Positions 36,553-49,300 are shown, counted from the stretch's first letter. The stretch is DNA of 64,000 nucleotides from Halictus rubicundus (GCF_050948215.1 NC_135165.1:6608501-6672500), one strand, 5' to 3'. Program-made: numbers and translations. The notes: generated by a model from the letters alone, not told the origin.

Positions 36553-37255
36553 CCCTTCAGGGATGATGTCAACGAGCTGTCTCCTCTGTCAGCTTCGAAT
36601 CAAATGTTTGTATTAATTGCTGGGAGAAGAAGCGAGGAGGTTTAATCCTTCCTTGATCCTCTATGGCATTTATACGTGCAAGAAATGTTGATCGTACTCT
36701 TTTGTTAACACTTCACGAACGAAATCTTATTGCGAGTCTGCTTGTGTACGACCTATGCGCATTAGGTTGGTCACCTACTATTTATTTTGTGATTATAATG
36801 ATTAAAAATTCTTCGTCGTTCAGAATTTCATAGAAAAGAAAAGATAGTTTACATTTATTGTATGCCTATGTTTTCTCCAAAGGACATATATGAATTACAA
36901 AAAAATAGAATTTTATTTCGGTGTAAAGGAAATTAATAACATACATATTTATTAGATCCTGTTCAGAATCTTCGTCACGAGTCTGACTTGACATTGTAGG
37001 GCTAAGGTAGAAAGGGTTTAAGATAGATCTAGAAAAACCAAACGAACTCTTGGCCTCTTGGCAACCCTAGAGGACGTTACAAACGTTACCATAAGTGAAT
37101 TAGACTTTCCGATATTACTCGTAGTTGTGTTCAAATTCTGAGAAGGAAACAACGATGCATTGAAGCGTATCGCGACTAATAGTTTGATCTTCTATAATCA
37201 AGTTTGGAATATTCTCTAGCAACTGTACAATGTACGATCGTGATCCCTGAAAGGT
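36553..37255. mobile_element. Possible 0.7-kb TTAA element containing a nested family C copy
   Basis: TTAA at 36549-36552 is followed by CCCTTCAGGGATGATG. At the other end ATCCCTGAAAGG precedes TTAA at 37256-37259. The ends match as inverted repeats over 12 bp with one mismatch. A family C element (36719-37017) lies inside. No coding capacity was seen. The pairing of the ends over 700 bp is suggestive only. Confidence 0.45.
36719..37017 (+). mobile_element. TTAA-flanked MITE, family C
   Basis: TTAA at 36715-36718 and 37018-37021. Contains AAAATAGAATTTTATTTCGG and AAGGAAATTAATAACATACA, which match 63632-63675 almost base for base, followed by the shared TTATTAGA..CTGTTCAGAATCTTC block. The left end is poorly matched to the right end, so the exact start is uncertain. 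Confidence 0.6.
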
Positions 37256-37259
37256 TAAT

Positions 37260-37561
37260 ATCCTTTTCCAATTTCCGTCGATTAGAAGGTTGAATATCTA
37301 CGCGAACATCCGTCGATCGCAGTGGAAACTGTGCCATCGGAAAAAAGAAACAGTCAGCTCTGGAAGCCCTTTTGTGCAGGATCGATATCCGGTATCAGAC
37401 ACCGGTGGATCGTCCAGCTACTGACACGTTGTCCCCCGGATAAAGTAATAATTTGGTGGATCTCGTGCAGAGCTAGCTCCTCGTCAAAGTCGCCCTTTGA
37501 AATTTCAAGTTGTTCGTCGGGATCCTCGCAAAGAGGCGAAGTTTAATAGACACGATCAAGC

Positions 37562-37602
<41 letters not shown>

Positions 37603-39547
37603 TAGAGGGAGAGGATCACCGATTTACAAAAACAAATTCCCCTTTGTCCGCGATCGGTGCTCGATGTCCTGGGCGCAATGATGTAATTGCGACGTCATTA
37701 ATTAAATATGCAGGACCGAGGCCGGGATTCGCGGAGGTTTTTATCGGACCTCACGTATGACCAATTCGGGACGAGTCCCTCGCGAACAGAACCCTCTGTT
37801 TTCATTCCCGTTCTCTCTTTTTCTGCTCCCCTTTTTCCCCTCGACGAGTGACCGGGACCGACTGACCACCGGCTTATCTCTCCGAAAGATTTCTCGGCTT
37901 TAATTGCGCTAGTCAGTGTCCCCCGGCTCCATCGGCGCTGTCGTAGCTGGCCTTTCACCTATCTCCTATCGTGCCACTCGCCCCCTTTTTCATCCGGCCA
38001 CCGTTTTAATGGCGTATTTAGATGTTCGGCCGGTGTTCCTCAAACGAGGAGAGAGAGAGGGAGAGAGACGGAGAGACCCAGCGGCCATTGAGAAATTAAC
38101 AGCGAACGGCGCCGCGATCACCGAAAGATAAACGGAGCTTTTACCGTGGCACGATCAATTATGGAGCCGAGCCTTCGAACGCGGGAAAATTCGATAACGT
38201 TGACGGTTCGAACGGTCGCGCGCGACAAGCCCAGCCCGAGAGAGCCAGCCCGCGCGTTTATGTTAATTGGAGGGACAGAAAGGGACGAGTGTTTTATGCG
38301 ACTCGCGTATTATGAGTCGCACGCCATCGCGATCCCTCCCCCTGCCCAAACTCTCTGTTTCTTTTCCCTTCGGCCGCACCGCCATTTTTCTCCTCCGTCG
38401 GCTTTTGTGTTCGCTCCTGTTTATACACCGGACACGCTTTTCCACGAAATGGAAGTGCTTATGAATTACGTGCGCACCGGGAATACGAATGGCAACGAAA
38501 TTTCTGATGGAAGTTGGGAAACACAGCCGCTGCCGCCACGAGAATATCCCGTCTATCCCGAATTTCTATGAATTTTACGAAACGCCGGCCAATGTGAAAT
38601 CCGACCGAAACGCAACGCGGACTATGTTCTCCCGTTTCGGTCCGCTCGAAAGCTCGATCCGCGAATCGTTGCAAAACACACCGACACGCGTACTCGCACC
38701 GGAAGGAATCAGGGTAATCCCGTTTTATTATTTTTTTTTTTTGCTTTTCTATATAATTCATCGCTGGATCAACCCAAGCGAGACCATTCCCGAACAAATC
38801 TCTGTCAAAACACGAGCTTTTGTGTCATAAACAGAGAGATGATACGTGATAATTAAAATCAATGTCCGCGGCGAATGCATAAACTGAAGAAGCGGCAAAC
38901 AATTCTGGATTAAACGTATCAGTCGGACGTTATAATTAAGTTGCAGTTGCGAGACTTTTAATTTATTTTTAATTCGATTCGTATATCCTGCTGTTCGCAC
39001 AGCTCTAACTTTGAACGAACCTCGTTTTTGTATTTCTTTCATTCGTCTGCTATGCGAGTAAAATATTGATCATGCGTGACTGCGATTGTTTGCAACCCTT
39101 CGCAATACGTAAAAAAGAATTTTTAATTAAAATGCTTTTAAAAAATTAAATGTATGATATTGAGTAGTCCTCCAAATTTCTCGCATTTCACAGATGCTAA
39201 TAAAATTTGGTACGATGAATATAACGTAAAAATTCATTTTAAATCATGGACAAATAATTCCGTCACCCACGTATGGATCACATGGCAGTCAACGTGTTAA
39301 AGCAATTCATTTATGCTTAACATTTTACATTCCGAACAAATATCCTTGTCCATTGTCATTTTGCATTGGAAACTTCAATTTTCTTTATAAAAAATTTATT
39401 TATAACCAACATGTTACGCAAAATGAAATTCTCTACTTTTATTTTGTGGAGTTAATCGATTTAGCAGGCGAGTAGCTCATTCGTAAAACAGGATTTTTAG
39501 TAAGTAGTCTCAGGACCTCTCAGGACCTGAGCAGCCTTTGTATTTCT
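37260..39547. other. Unassigned DNA
   Basis: Holds the (AG)n tract at 37566-37599. No gene is supported; the 141-codon frame at 38146-38571 has no domain. AT-rich after 38700. TTAA at 39297-39300 is preceded by CATGGCAGTCAACGTG, which looks like the end of another TTAA MITE with no partner found. Confidence 0.4.
37566..37599. repeat. (AG)n microsatellite
   Basis: About 16 GA units followed by degenerate AG-rich sequence. Confidence 0.93.
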
Positions 39548-39551
39548 TTAA

Positions 39552-39668
39552 CACTTGGATGGCTAGACGCGGGTCGATTTTGACCCAGTATTTTAAAGGT
39601 TTCCCCTAGCAAATATATTTAAAATAATTGATAAACAGTTCAGAACCTCATTCAAAACCTTCAAAGTG
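39552..39668. mobile_element. Short TTAA-flanked MITE with GGGTC..GACCC hairpin
   Basis: A 117-bp element between TTAA at 39548-39551 and 39669-39672. Ends CACTTGGATGG / CCTTCAAAGTG match as imperfect inverted repeats. A subterminal hairpin GGGTC-GATTTT-GACCC lies about 30 bp from the left end. There is no coding capacity. Confidence 0.65.
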
Positions 39669-39672
39669 TTAA

Positions 39673-40527
39673 TCTATAGCTTATTTCGTCTTTGATTTTT
39701 TTAAATTGTTGATTTACGATTGGTGATTGTTTAGACTTTCGTCCAGCTAGATCGCCCGCAGAGTAAAAGAGTGCTGCGGTTCGAAGGCCGCCGAACGCGG
39801 ATTTATCAGTTAGCAGTTCATTAGGGTCGGGAATCATTGAATTTCAGAACGAGCCGGAATAGATATTGTCCGCAGGAGCGAAGGCCGTGACAAATCGACG
39901 AAAAAGTAGTCGCGCATAATTCAGCCGGTTCGTCCTTCTTCGTGGCGTGGTGAATCGTCCCTCTCGAAGGATTCACGGACACACGGCTCTTTTTTCCATC
40001 GCCGATGCGGACACCAAGTAAAAGTGAACGAGAAAGAGTCCACGGAGATGGAGAAAGAGCGAGAGAAAGAGAAAGAGAGGGACACCGGTGCGCGGTGGGA
40101 GGAACGAAACGTAGATCAGGGACGTCCGAGCTTAATCCACGCTAATTAAATCGCGGACGTAAAAGAGAGGCGCTTTGCCTTGGCGCGATCGTGACTCGCG
40201 AAAATAAAAACAGCGAGCAGAAAAGGGAGAGTCGAGTCGGTCGGTCGGTCGCTCGCTCGCTCGCGCTTTGCGAGGCCGTACGAAAGCGGACGACGCGCAT
40301 AAATTATTCCCGAAACTGCACGACGATTCAGAACGAAGACCCCTCACTATGAATCGCGTTAATCGTGCTAATGGAAATTGATTTGTTGGCTCGGATGCAC
40401 CGGGCTTCTGACCAGGTGGCGTTCGAGACGCTGCCAATTTCCTCGACTAGAATCCTCTCTCGCAAAACGAACTTGTATTTCAACTCTGTTCTTTTCCGCT
40501 TGAAACTTGCACAAGCTCAAAAAAGAA
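39673..40527. other. Unassigned DNA
   Basis: No supported gene. Contains (TCGG)n/(TCGC)n tetranucleotide repeats at 40235-40266 and AG-rich sequence at 40050-40082. Confidence 0.45.
40235..40266. repeat. (TCGG)n(TCGC)n tetranucleotide repeat
   Basis: Three to four TCGG units followed by about four CTCG units, read directly. Confidence 0.85.
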
Positions 40528-40529
40528 TA

Positions 40530-40720
40530 CAGTGAATTCTCGATATATGTCAACAACACGGGTCTTGCGAGTGTCATGTATCGTCCAGGAGACATACTCG
40601 AGCCGTGTTATGTTTACACTCCTCGGCGTCCGAGGTCTCTCGAACCGCACCGCGCGGTAGTGGGGATAACTCCGCGACGTTTATCATCCAGACCTTGGCG
40701 ACATATATATAGAGAAATCA
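40530..40720 (+). mobile_element. TA-target MITE (CAGTGAATTCTCG family)
   Basis: Left end after TA (40528-40529): CAGTGAATTCTCGATATATG. The interior includes CGTGTTATGTTTACACTCC, GTGGGGATAACTCCGCGACG and TTTATCATCCAG. The right end stops at AGAGAAATCA without the final CTGTA, so the last bases are lost. It is otherwise a full-length, well-preserved copy. Confidence 0.8.
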
Positions 40721-41193
40721 TGAAGCGTTATCACAAGACTGATAACTAATTGCTGCCCGATACAAACGAGAGTCGCGTCGCTGCTTCAAACTCGTTTCGT
40801 TCGGCGCGCGTCTCCAAGAAAAAGAATTCTGTTGTTTGCGAGCAGCAGCGTTGAAAATATTAACCGAGCGTTTCTCTCGGCCGGTGCTCCGGAAATGCGC
40901 GGCTTAATCTTGTTTCGCGCCGACAGACGCGCATTTTAAAATTCGTCCGAGAACTGTGGAACGCGATTACGGGAACCCGCGCGCCGACAAACAATCGTGT
41001 TTCGAAAACACTCTTAATTTGCTGCGGCGCGAATTCTCCATTTTTCCGTACTCTCTTTTGTGTGCTGCATACAATAAACAAACGAGAAGGAGCGAGGGGA
41101 ATGTGAAACGCGTTCTCAATCTTCGAAAGCTGCGCCAACGGACATCTTCCCGAGTCCGCTTCGCTATATCGTGACCGGTCAATCTAATCGATC

Positions 41194-41229
<36 letters not shown>

Positions 41230-43190
41230 CTGGTTGCAAGTCACTTTTTCGCCAGAATCGATTTGCAGCGCCTGCACGACACGCACCACGCCGAACGCGA
41301 CACGATCCTCGTTCGTGCACGAAGACAGACGGTCCACGCCGTCCCTCCAGTGATTTTCCGAATCATCAGAAGGGTGTGAAGCATACATAATGCATCAGAG
41401 ACATTATGCGAAGGCGTGTACAACTCTCGCGGGCGGTTCCCTGCCATTACAGATGTACCTACGTATGGAAATGAAAAGGGCGTCCCCGGCCGTCTCGAGT
41501 GACCCAAATATGGAATTTTGGTCGTCTCGCGTCGTAACGAGCAGCCAGCCTCCGATTTCCTCTGGTCTTATTATCGATCATCCTCCCGAACGCCCGTAAC
41601 AAAAACTGCAGCCCTTACCGACGCTCCGAAGGGAGTAGGCTTCGTCATCTAAGCAACTTATCTGCGTACGTAATTATTCCGGTGACTCCACGCCCGAAAT
41701 AATACACGTCTTCGACGCCTCTTTACGAATTCACGAGCCACGCATCCTGCGACGATTCTACCGGGTGAATCAACGAGCACCGTCGTTGAATATTACTCGA
41801 ATGTAAAACAGACGAAAATCTGCTGACAGTATTCAGTTAGACTGCGGATTTTTATGGAAAATACTTCCTACATCCGTTACAAGAAACAGGAGCCACTTAG
41901 GAACTTTTGTTTCTCTCTAACAATTGTAACCGACAGTAATACATCAATCATTAATCCTTCTTTTGTTTCAAATTTTGCTGTAAATTCATAAAATCGGGAG
42001 ACTAGTGATCGTGCAACTTTCATAGATTATTGTATAAACATCAAAGTGATAGAAAATTCATTCTAGTTGACTGGAACGTCTCTTCCAGGAGAAAGCACAG
42101 AAAGTTAATTTTTGTTGGTTCACACATTTTCCGGTGCATTAAAAATCAATGAGTGCTCAAAAATCCAGTTTATTCGCAAACCTGGGTTTCAGAAAATGAA
42201 GTTTGTCGTGTATGTTTAGGGTATGAAGAAAATGGACGACGGATCGATAAAAGTGAATCTGTTAATAATTTTGTTTGTCGATGCACGAACATCTGAAGAC
42301 GATGCGTTGCGTCCCACAAAGTAGCAGACGCGATGACGCGACCCTCGATAAACTGCAACCCTTAATCGAGTGATAAAACGGTAGCGGTTGATACAAACGA
42401 GCGACCGTTTGCAGCTTTCGTTCGGTTCCCGCTCCCGTTGGCCCGCTAATATTTATTTTCATTATTTAACCATCTTGTCGGCAAATAACTGGTCAGGGAT
42501 TCCCGCAATATTGGCGATAACTGCTCTTACCGGCTCCAAATGCCCAAATAACTGTCGAATACATTGCGGCGCGTCTGGCGCGGGCTATCGTTGAATTTTT
42601 AACGGGACAATCGTTTCTATCGATCGGCTACCTCCGGTTCCACGAGGAACGGGTACTACTGGCGTATCGATTTTGCCGGTCGATCGCCGAACGGAAATAC
42701 GGTTCCGCCCAAATTCCGAAATAATCTATGGCGACGGCAGAGTTCGAGCCTCCTCGGGACCTGATGGAAAATCGGCTAGCCCGAAACTACGCGCAAACAG
42801 AAAAGCCGATCGATTGGCTCGAATAGTCTAATAGGAAAAATGAATCGACCGCGTTAACGGTTAGTTTGCCGAGCATTTATTACTATACCGCACGCCTCCA
42901 GCTACCAAAACTGATTTGCGAAAAAGGCCGAGAGAAAATCGTAAACCGATTCGACGAAAGTCACCGTTTTAAATCCTGAGTTGTCTGTAGATAGTGCATA
43001 CGAGTTCAACATTTTTCCCTTGAAAAAATCCAGTTTCACGTGTCAGAATAAGATTAATGAAGATTTTATCAAAGTGCAGTATTCGCTGAAAGAGCCGATT
43101 AAAACTAATTCTGTTCGTTATTGCGTTTGCTACTTCGCGTATCTTTTCATATAAATGTGTAAATGTAATACAAAGTAAAGTGGACTGTGG
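40721..43190. other. Unassigned DNA
   Basis: Holds the (AG)n tract at 41197-41228. No gene is supported. At 41838-41855 the segment TTAGACTGCGGATTTTTA recurs in variant form at 17973 and, reverse complemented, at about 6826 (see findings). Confidence 0.4.
41197..41228. repeat. (AG)n microsatellite
   Basis: About 16 AG units. Confidence 0.93.
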
Positions 43191-43377
43191 AATGACGGGT
43201 TTTAATATTTTTAATTTACAATTATTAAGATTCTAAAGATATGTCCATGAGGAATTATTCAACAAGTTTATTTTTTGGGTATATATTATTTTAAAAAAAT
43301 GGCTAAAAGATAGACACGTTCTTGTTATTTTTGTAGTCATTTAAGATAGTAATTTTCAGTGCTCCGTAAATCTAGTG
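43191..43377 (+). mobile_element. Family B MITE, left end truncated
   Basis: Begins at AATGACGGGTTTTAATATTT, corresponding to the right half of the subterminal hairpin in full copies, and runs to GTGCTCCGTAAATCTAGTG followed by TTAA (43378-43381). The first 25 bp or so of the family are missing. It lies 110 bp before an intact copy in the same orientation. Confidence 0.75.
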
Positions 43378-43491
43378 TTAATAATCTTAATAAGTCACGA
43401 ATGATGTAATGGCATTCTCAAAATTTTCGATATTTTTAATATTTTGTGTTTTATTTGTGGTAAAAAATAAGGTTTCTCCTAGCAATATTAA

Positions 43492-43709
43492 CACTAGGTT
43501 TACGGGACCCGTCAAAATGACGAGTTCTAATATTTTTCATTTACGATTATTGAGATTGTGAAGATCCATCTACGTGAAATTACTCAACAAACTTATTTCC
43601 TTAGGTATATATTATTTAAAAAATGGCTCAAAACTTGGATAGACACATTCTTCTTATTTTGTATAAAGTAATGTAAAATACTCACTTTTAATGCTCCGTA
43701 AACCTAGTG
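43492..43709 (+). mobile_element. TTAA-flanked MITE, family B
   Basis: A 218-bp intact copy between TTAA at 43488-43491 and 43710-43713. Terminal inverted repeat CACTAGGTTTACGG / CCGTAAACCTAGTG. The subterminal hairpin has one mismatch (ACCCGTC-AAAAT-GACGAGT). It is very close in sequence to 11469-11685. Confidence 0.88.
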
Positions 43710-43713
43710 TTAA

Positions 43714-45708
43714 CGTATCAATTTGCTTCGACTAGAAAAATCGTCTCTTGACGCGAATTCGGATAAAAATATTTAAATTCATAGTGACAGTTGGTAATAC
43801 CTGTGCCCCTCAGTAGCCGAACAGCATTCTGCGGTATTCTGCTCGAGACACTCGGCCCGATTTCTCGATCGCGTTGGCGAAATTCGGCTGTAGGAATCCT
43901 CGATTCGAATTTCTCTCTCGAGGTATCGCAAGGAGACCGCAGAGGTGTCTCGATTTCGCAAGGATAAGGTCCCGGGCCTTACGTAAGCCAGCCGGAATGC
44001 GTGTGTAGGTGCTGGACGCGCACGGTGCAGTCGGCGGAAGGGCGAAGAAACGGGTGCAATCCCGGAGCCCGTTGCATTCGTTGCAACATCGTCGACGAAA
44101 CGCGACGACGAAGGCGGTGCCGGTTGGTTGCGGTTTATATACCAGAAGAACAAGCGACCAGGCAACCGACACGGAAGGCCTTGTCCGCCGGGACTACCTA
44201 ACTGCATCGTGCCCACGCGTTCCACAACGCTGCAAAAAAAAAACCCGACCATGGCAAAAGTCGTGGCAAGGTCTTGGGCTGTGGATGCACCGAGCGACTT
44301 TCCTCGAATGCGGTGTACGGGACGGGAACCTTGAAATCGTATCCCGGAAGCACGTTTCTCCGAAAATTCATTTCCTCCATGTTTCTTCACGTTCTAATAT
44401 TCCAGTAATTTCTAGTCATATGATAAAATGCATTTTACAGTGTTGCTAGACATACATTTGCTCTTTTCAGTACAGCTAGATTTCCATTTAAACATAGGAT
44501 GTGACAGGTTCAACTAGAAGATTATTTCAATTATTAATGGATACAAGTGGCTCTAACAATTCGATCGTTCTCTGTAATTAATGTCCTTGTTGATGTTTCG
44601 TGTTTTATATTCTATATTTAAGAAACAGTTTACGTAATGAGAGATATTAGTCGACCCCAGTCATGTCTAAATCCATTAAAACCCTTATATATCATTTTCT
44701 CTTACACATTGAACCTACTTCTTCGAGGTCGACCTTGGCAAGCCGGCTGCTAGAAAATTCGAATTTAAATGGAATATTTGTAACCCTGGTTCGAAATGGA
44801 CCCGAGTCACGCTACCCGAGGGTTAATATTTAAGGGAAATATTCGAAGAAGTGCGCGTGGCTTCGTCGGAGGATCGATGACACGAATCCACCACGGTTCC
44901 CTTTGATCGAGAGCCTCCATTCAGAGAAAGAGAGAGGCCCAACGGGTCTGTTGCACGCGTGCGCCGCGCCGACTGCATCCTACCGACGCAGCCTGAAAAC
45001 GAAATAGCGGTGTCAAGGTCTTGGCGACCGGACTCGCCGGAGTGCATCGCAAACAAACAAGCCGCGTCCTTTTCTACCGTGCTCGTCCTCCGGAATCCTA
45101 CGTTCGAGGAACGAGCTGTTTTCCCGGGGACGAAAATCGCCGATTTCTATTTTTGCCGAAGGAGGAGCAAGATAAATCCTCGCGTACACAGTTCCTGCTC
45201 GCCTTTTCAGAAGTTATCCGTGTCGTTCTCGTTTCCCGTTTGTCCGGTCGTCGATTTGAACGTCGCCGTTCGCGTTTCAGACCCGCTTCCGCTTTAAAAC
45301 TCGAACCGGAAGCGCCCGCCACGCGCGATCGATGGCCGTTCGAGACGATAATATCGGAAATGCGTCTGGCTAGGAGGATCGGAAAAATGATATTGTACAG
45401 ATAAAAATTGAGAACGTTCGAAAACGCTGTAGACCTTCGGAGTCGCACGGGGGTTCTCCCGTCCAGCGGCCATTGTCGAGATTATCCGACGCGGATCTCA
45501 GAGCCCTCCCTCCGATATGAATATTCCGATTGTTCCAGGAGATTTGTTGCTCGTCCGCCAATCAGCATTCGAACGAAATTACCGGCGGTATCAGCGCCTC
45601 GGTTGCCCCAATCGCTCGCTGCAATTACATTAGACCGACATGACAGCTTTTTGCGCGAGTCTGTGCACGCGAGTAGACGCGTTCGAGGGTCGGTCTGCGC
45701 GCAGAGAA

Positions 45709-45782
<74 letters not shown>

Positions 45783-46141
45783 GAGAACGCGCAGCGTAAA
45801 AGAAGAAGACAGGCAGTAAAGGTCGTAAAAGAGGCGCACCGTAGAATGGCATAATTGCGGCTTTAGCGTACCTTAAAGCGCACGCTCGCGGCGAATCGGT
45901 CGAGGGACCAAGTTTTTTAACCATTCACCTTCTACGCTCACGCTTCTTTTTCCTTTTACGCAGCCGGTATTCTTGATCAGCCGCTTTCCGAGACTTCCAT
46001 CGATGAACCTGATCTCCGAACGCTGCGGTCACACCCTGACGCTGAGTGTTAGCGTTGTGTCTATCGGATTGTAACACACGCAAAGTACAGAGTTACAATC
46101 AATCAGTTATAAAATCGTTGACTATTGATCACAGTTACATG
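43714..46141. other. Unassigned DNA
   Basis: Holds the longest (AG)n tract (45711-45780). The 203-codon minus-strand frame 43779-44390 has no domain and is opposed by a 146-codon plus-strand frame. GACCCGAGTCACG..CCCGAGGG followed by TTAA at 44822-44825 may be a lone MITE end. Confidence 0.4.
45711..45780. repeat. Long (AG)n microsatellite
   Basis: 70 bp of uninterrupted AG, the longest simple repeat in the window. Confidence 0.97.
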
Positions 46142-46143
46142 TA

Positions 46144-46339
46144 CAGTGTTTACAAAACACGGGTTTAGCCACGGACATATATCGGCCAGGAGATACTATT
46201 CTTCGATCCACGCGACCTCACATCTCTACTTACGTCTCTCAAGCTTCTTGACCCCTCACGGAGCATACCCCGCGGTGGTGGGGATAATTCCGCGACGTTT
46301 ATCATCCAGGCCTAGGCGACATATATAGAGAAATCACTG
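46144..46339 (+). mobile_element. TA-target MITE (CAGTGAATTCTCG family), diverged left half
   Basis: A 196-bp element between TA at 46142-46143 and 46340-46341. The left end is CAGTGTTTACAAAACACGGG (diverged); the right end is GGCGACATATATAGAGAAAT then CACTG. It retains TGGGGATAATTCCGCGACG and TTTATCATCCAGG, and shares GATACTATTCTTCGATCCACG with the 24481 copy. Confidence 0.75.
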
Positions 46340-49300
46340 TACTTGCAACGAGTGACAACTAGATTGTTGGCATTGGAACATACTGATACTTGCAACTGTA
46401 TTTATGTTACGGCCTAAATTAGCAAGGATGATTACTGCATCTTAGAAGAATATACCTCGTATGAAATACTGAAGAAGAATAGAGTAGCTCTGATTTTATT
46501 GCATGGAAACTGTCGTTGTTTTTTAAGTGAACGTGTGCCTGACAGATGATGCGAAGTTAATGAGTGTAACGGCGAATGCTCCGTTGAATTTGTTTATTGA
46601 AGGCACTGAACGAACACTGTGCTCGATGCACTTTGAATGCATATCGAGCGATTTCTCGCGGCACGCCAATGGGAACCGAGTGCATCGCCACGCGTCTTCT
46701 GCAGCGGGCCGATCCCGATGACACAGTTGCGCCGAACTATTCGATGACGTTGTTGTCGCGGATGCACGTCCGCGATAATAGAACGACGATTGCCACGGGA
46801 CGTAATTAACCTTTCCGACTCGCGGAGAAGCGGTTCGGACACGGGGATCGATAAGCTCTCGCGAGTATCTGTGACCACGTCGCTCACGATTATCTTTCGA
46901 ATGCGAAATTTAATGGCGGAATTTGAATGGCTCGTTAAGTGGAGAGGAGAGGAGAGGGGGGTCGGGTGGGGCAGAATCGCGATTCGGATCGCCTTTGATC
47001 GGACGGGGTAGAAAAGAGAGTCGTTCGGCGTGGTTCGGTAGTAACGAGCGTTTTTCCAGGTCCGCTGTTTGCGAACGGTAAACACCATTCGAGTAGCTAT
47101 TAGCATACTTCCTCCTCCGCGGCGAATTTAGTAAGCGGGGAACAATATAATCGCGACCGTAGGTACGAAGACTCTCCACCGAGTTACTATCTTTGTGAAA
47201 AGGGGATTGTATCCGACGGTGAACGAGCCCCGGTAGCAATTCTCCGTTTGAATCGCGCCGGGCAGACAGCTCGTCGAAATTATCGGGTCCCGCGTCAGAT
47301 GAATTTTTGATTCGATAACGATTCTCATCGTCGATATCATTACGTTTCTCCTTACCCGGACAGAATTTCCAGTCCCGGCAGAGATCGCGTCCCGGTCAAG
47401 TCAATCACGGAGGGAAACTATTTTTCCTCTCTGTTTGCCTCCCCTTCCTCCTCCCCCCCACCACCGTACCCCTCTCGCTTCACCCCCGCCGGTTCCGAGC
47501 AATTGTTCGAGGCAATTTACCTGGCGAAATCCATCAGCGGGGCTTTTATTAACGCGACAATCGTAGGCCGCGAACGGTATTGCCGGATATTGATTTCGAA
47601 TTAGTAAGATCGTCGGGGGGTAGAGACCGGTGAATAGAAATCGACGGTGGAAGAATGAGACTATAATAGAATCACTGTCCCATTGTGCGGCGAAACCGGG
47701 TCCATGGGACGTCGTTCCGAGGCGGCATCCTCCGACGATCATCGATAAATTTTCACCGCATCATCCGCCACTTTTTACCGGCCTCCGTTGCGCTGCTGCC
47801 GTAACATTAACGCAGGTGCTCCTTTGCATGCAACTTCGTTCCCACCACAGAAAAAGGACCAGAGAGACGTTATTACAACGAGCGAAACGCGCGGAGACGC
47901 GGACTCCTCCGAAGCGGTTGCTCGCATGAATGACGACACCGGAAAGGTCAATGTATCAATGGGACCGAAAATTTCGCAGATAAACGAAACACCGAGAAAG
48001 AGAGAACCAGTGAAAATACAAAAATTCTTTCTCCCCATTCAATTAACTTTTTTCATTTAACTTTCCGCCGGCGCTGTACGGCATGACCTTTATTTACCGA
48101 CAAATAGAATTTAATCTGCGAAATTCGTTCAAAGCCCACCGTATATGTTTACAATAGATCCGTAAACGTCATGGTATGCAACGAATCGTAGTTCGCTGTA
48201 CACACGGAGAAAAAATATTTGAAAAATGATTGAAAATGAATAAAGGAATGATTGAATGATACCAAATAATGTACGGCCTCGGTTTGTTTCGCGTTACCTT
48301 AACGTTTTACCAACTGGTATACTGTTAATAGGATTTTTAATAATTGTGCTGTACCAAAAGGTAGCTCAGAGTATTATAGAGGACTTTCTATAATACTTGC
48401 AAACGAAATTATTAGATTATTTCACTAGCGGTGAGTTACTCTTGGTCACAGACCATAGATTTAAAAAAACATTGCGAAATAAAGGTCAGATAATGTGTTA
48501 AGATAATTGTGCATGATTTATCTCGCGTTTACTCCGGTAATCCTTCCAGAATGATCTAAATGAAGTTATTTCTCCGTTGACAATCTTGAGATGAAGAGAC
48601 CGGCAAACTAATAGGATAATTTTGGAATAATTTCGACATTTATCTCAAAGAAAATTTGGCGCTGGATGGTAGTGCTTCGCGCGTGTGCGATCTAGATACA
48701 TTAATCCGGTGTATTAAGTGCCGATAAAGTATAAATGAGGCTGCACTTTCTCATGTGGCTTAATGAGCTTGATACCACCACTAACGCATCAATGTCGTCC
48801 GGTTAATCGTTTCCATTATCTCTGCATCGTGACGACGTGGCGCGGCGCGGCGTACAGCTCGGGTTGCAAGAAGTTCTGAATCACGCGGGAAGGGAGTAAG
48901 GCTCTCCCGGCCAACAAAATTGCACAGGCCGGGTTGAATTAGTGCTTGTAATAAACGATGAAACACCATTACGCTCGTATAATTTCGCTGCGCCGATACA
49001 CGGAACCGTTTAGCCGATGATAGAGCAGGTGGCCGTGGACTGGCGGCATAACGAGAAGCCGCGGCGGACCGAAGACAGGTTTTTCGGGTTGCATAAAACA
49101 GCGCTGAAGGCCCGGGTCCTGCCCGAAAATTGCCCGAGCCCGGATTTCTCGATGATCCCGGGCTTGGCAGCTTTCTAGATAGTGGCAAGAGGGCTCCGGG
49201 GCTCAAAAAGCAACGAATCAACATTAATCTTTCCCCTCTCCTCGACCCCTTCCCCCGAGGTGTTCTGGTCGGTTTACACGGAACGGGGGATGGAAGTGCA

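Noticed and set aside
43779..44390. 203-codon minus-strand open frame
   Set aside because: No domain; opposed by a 146-codon frame on the other strand.
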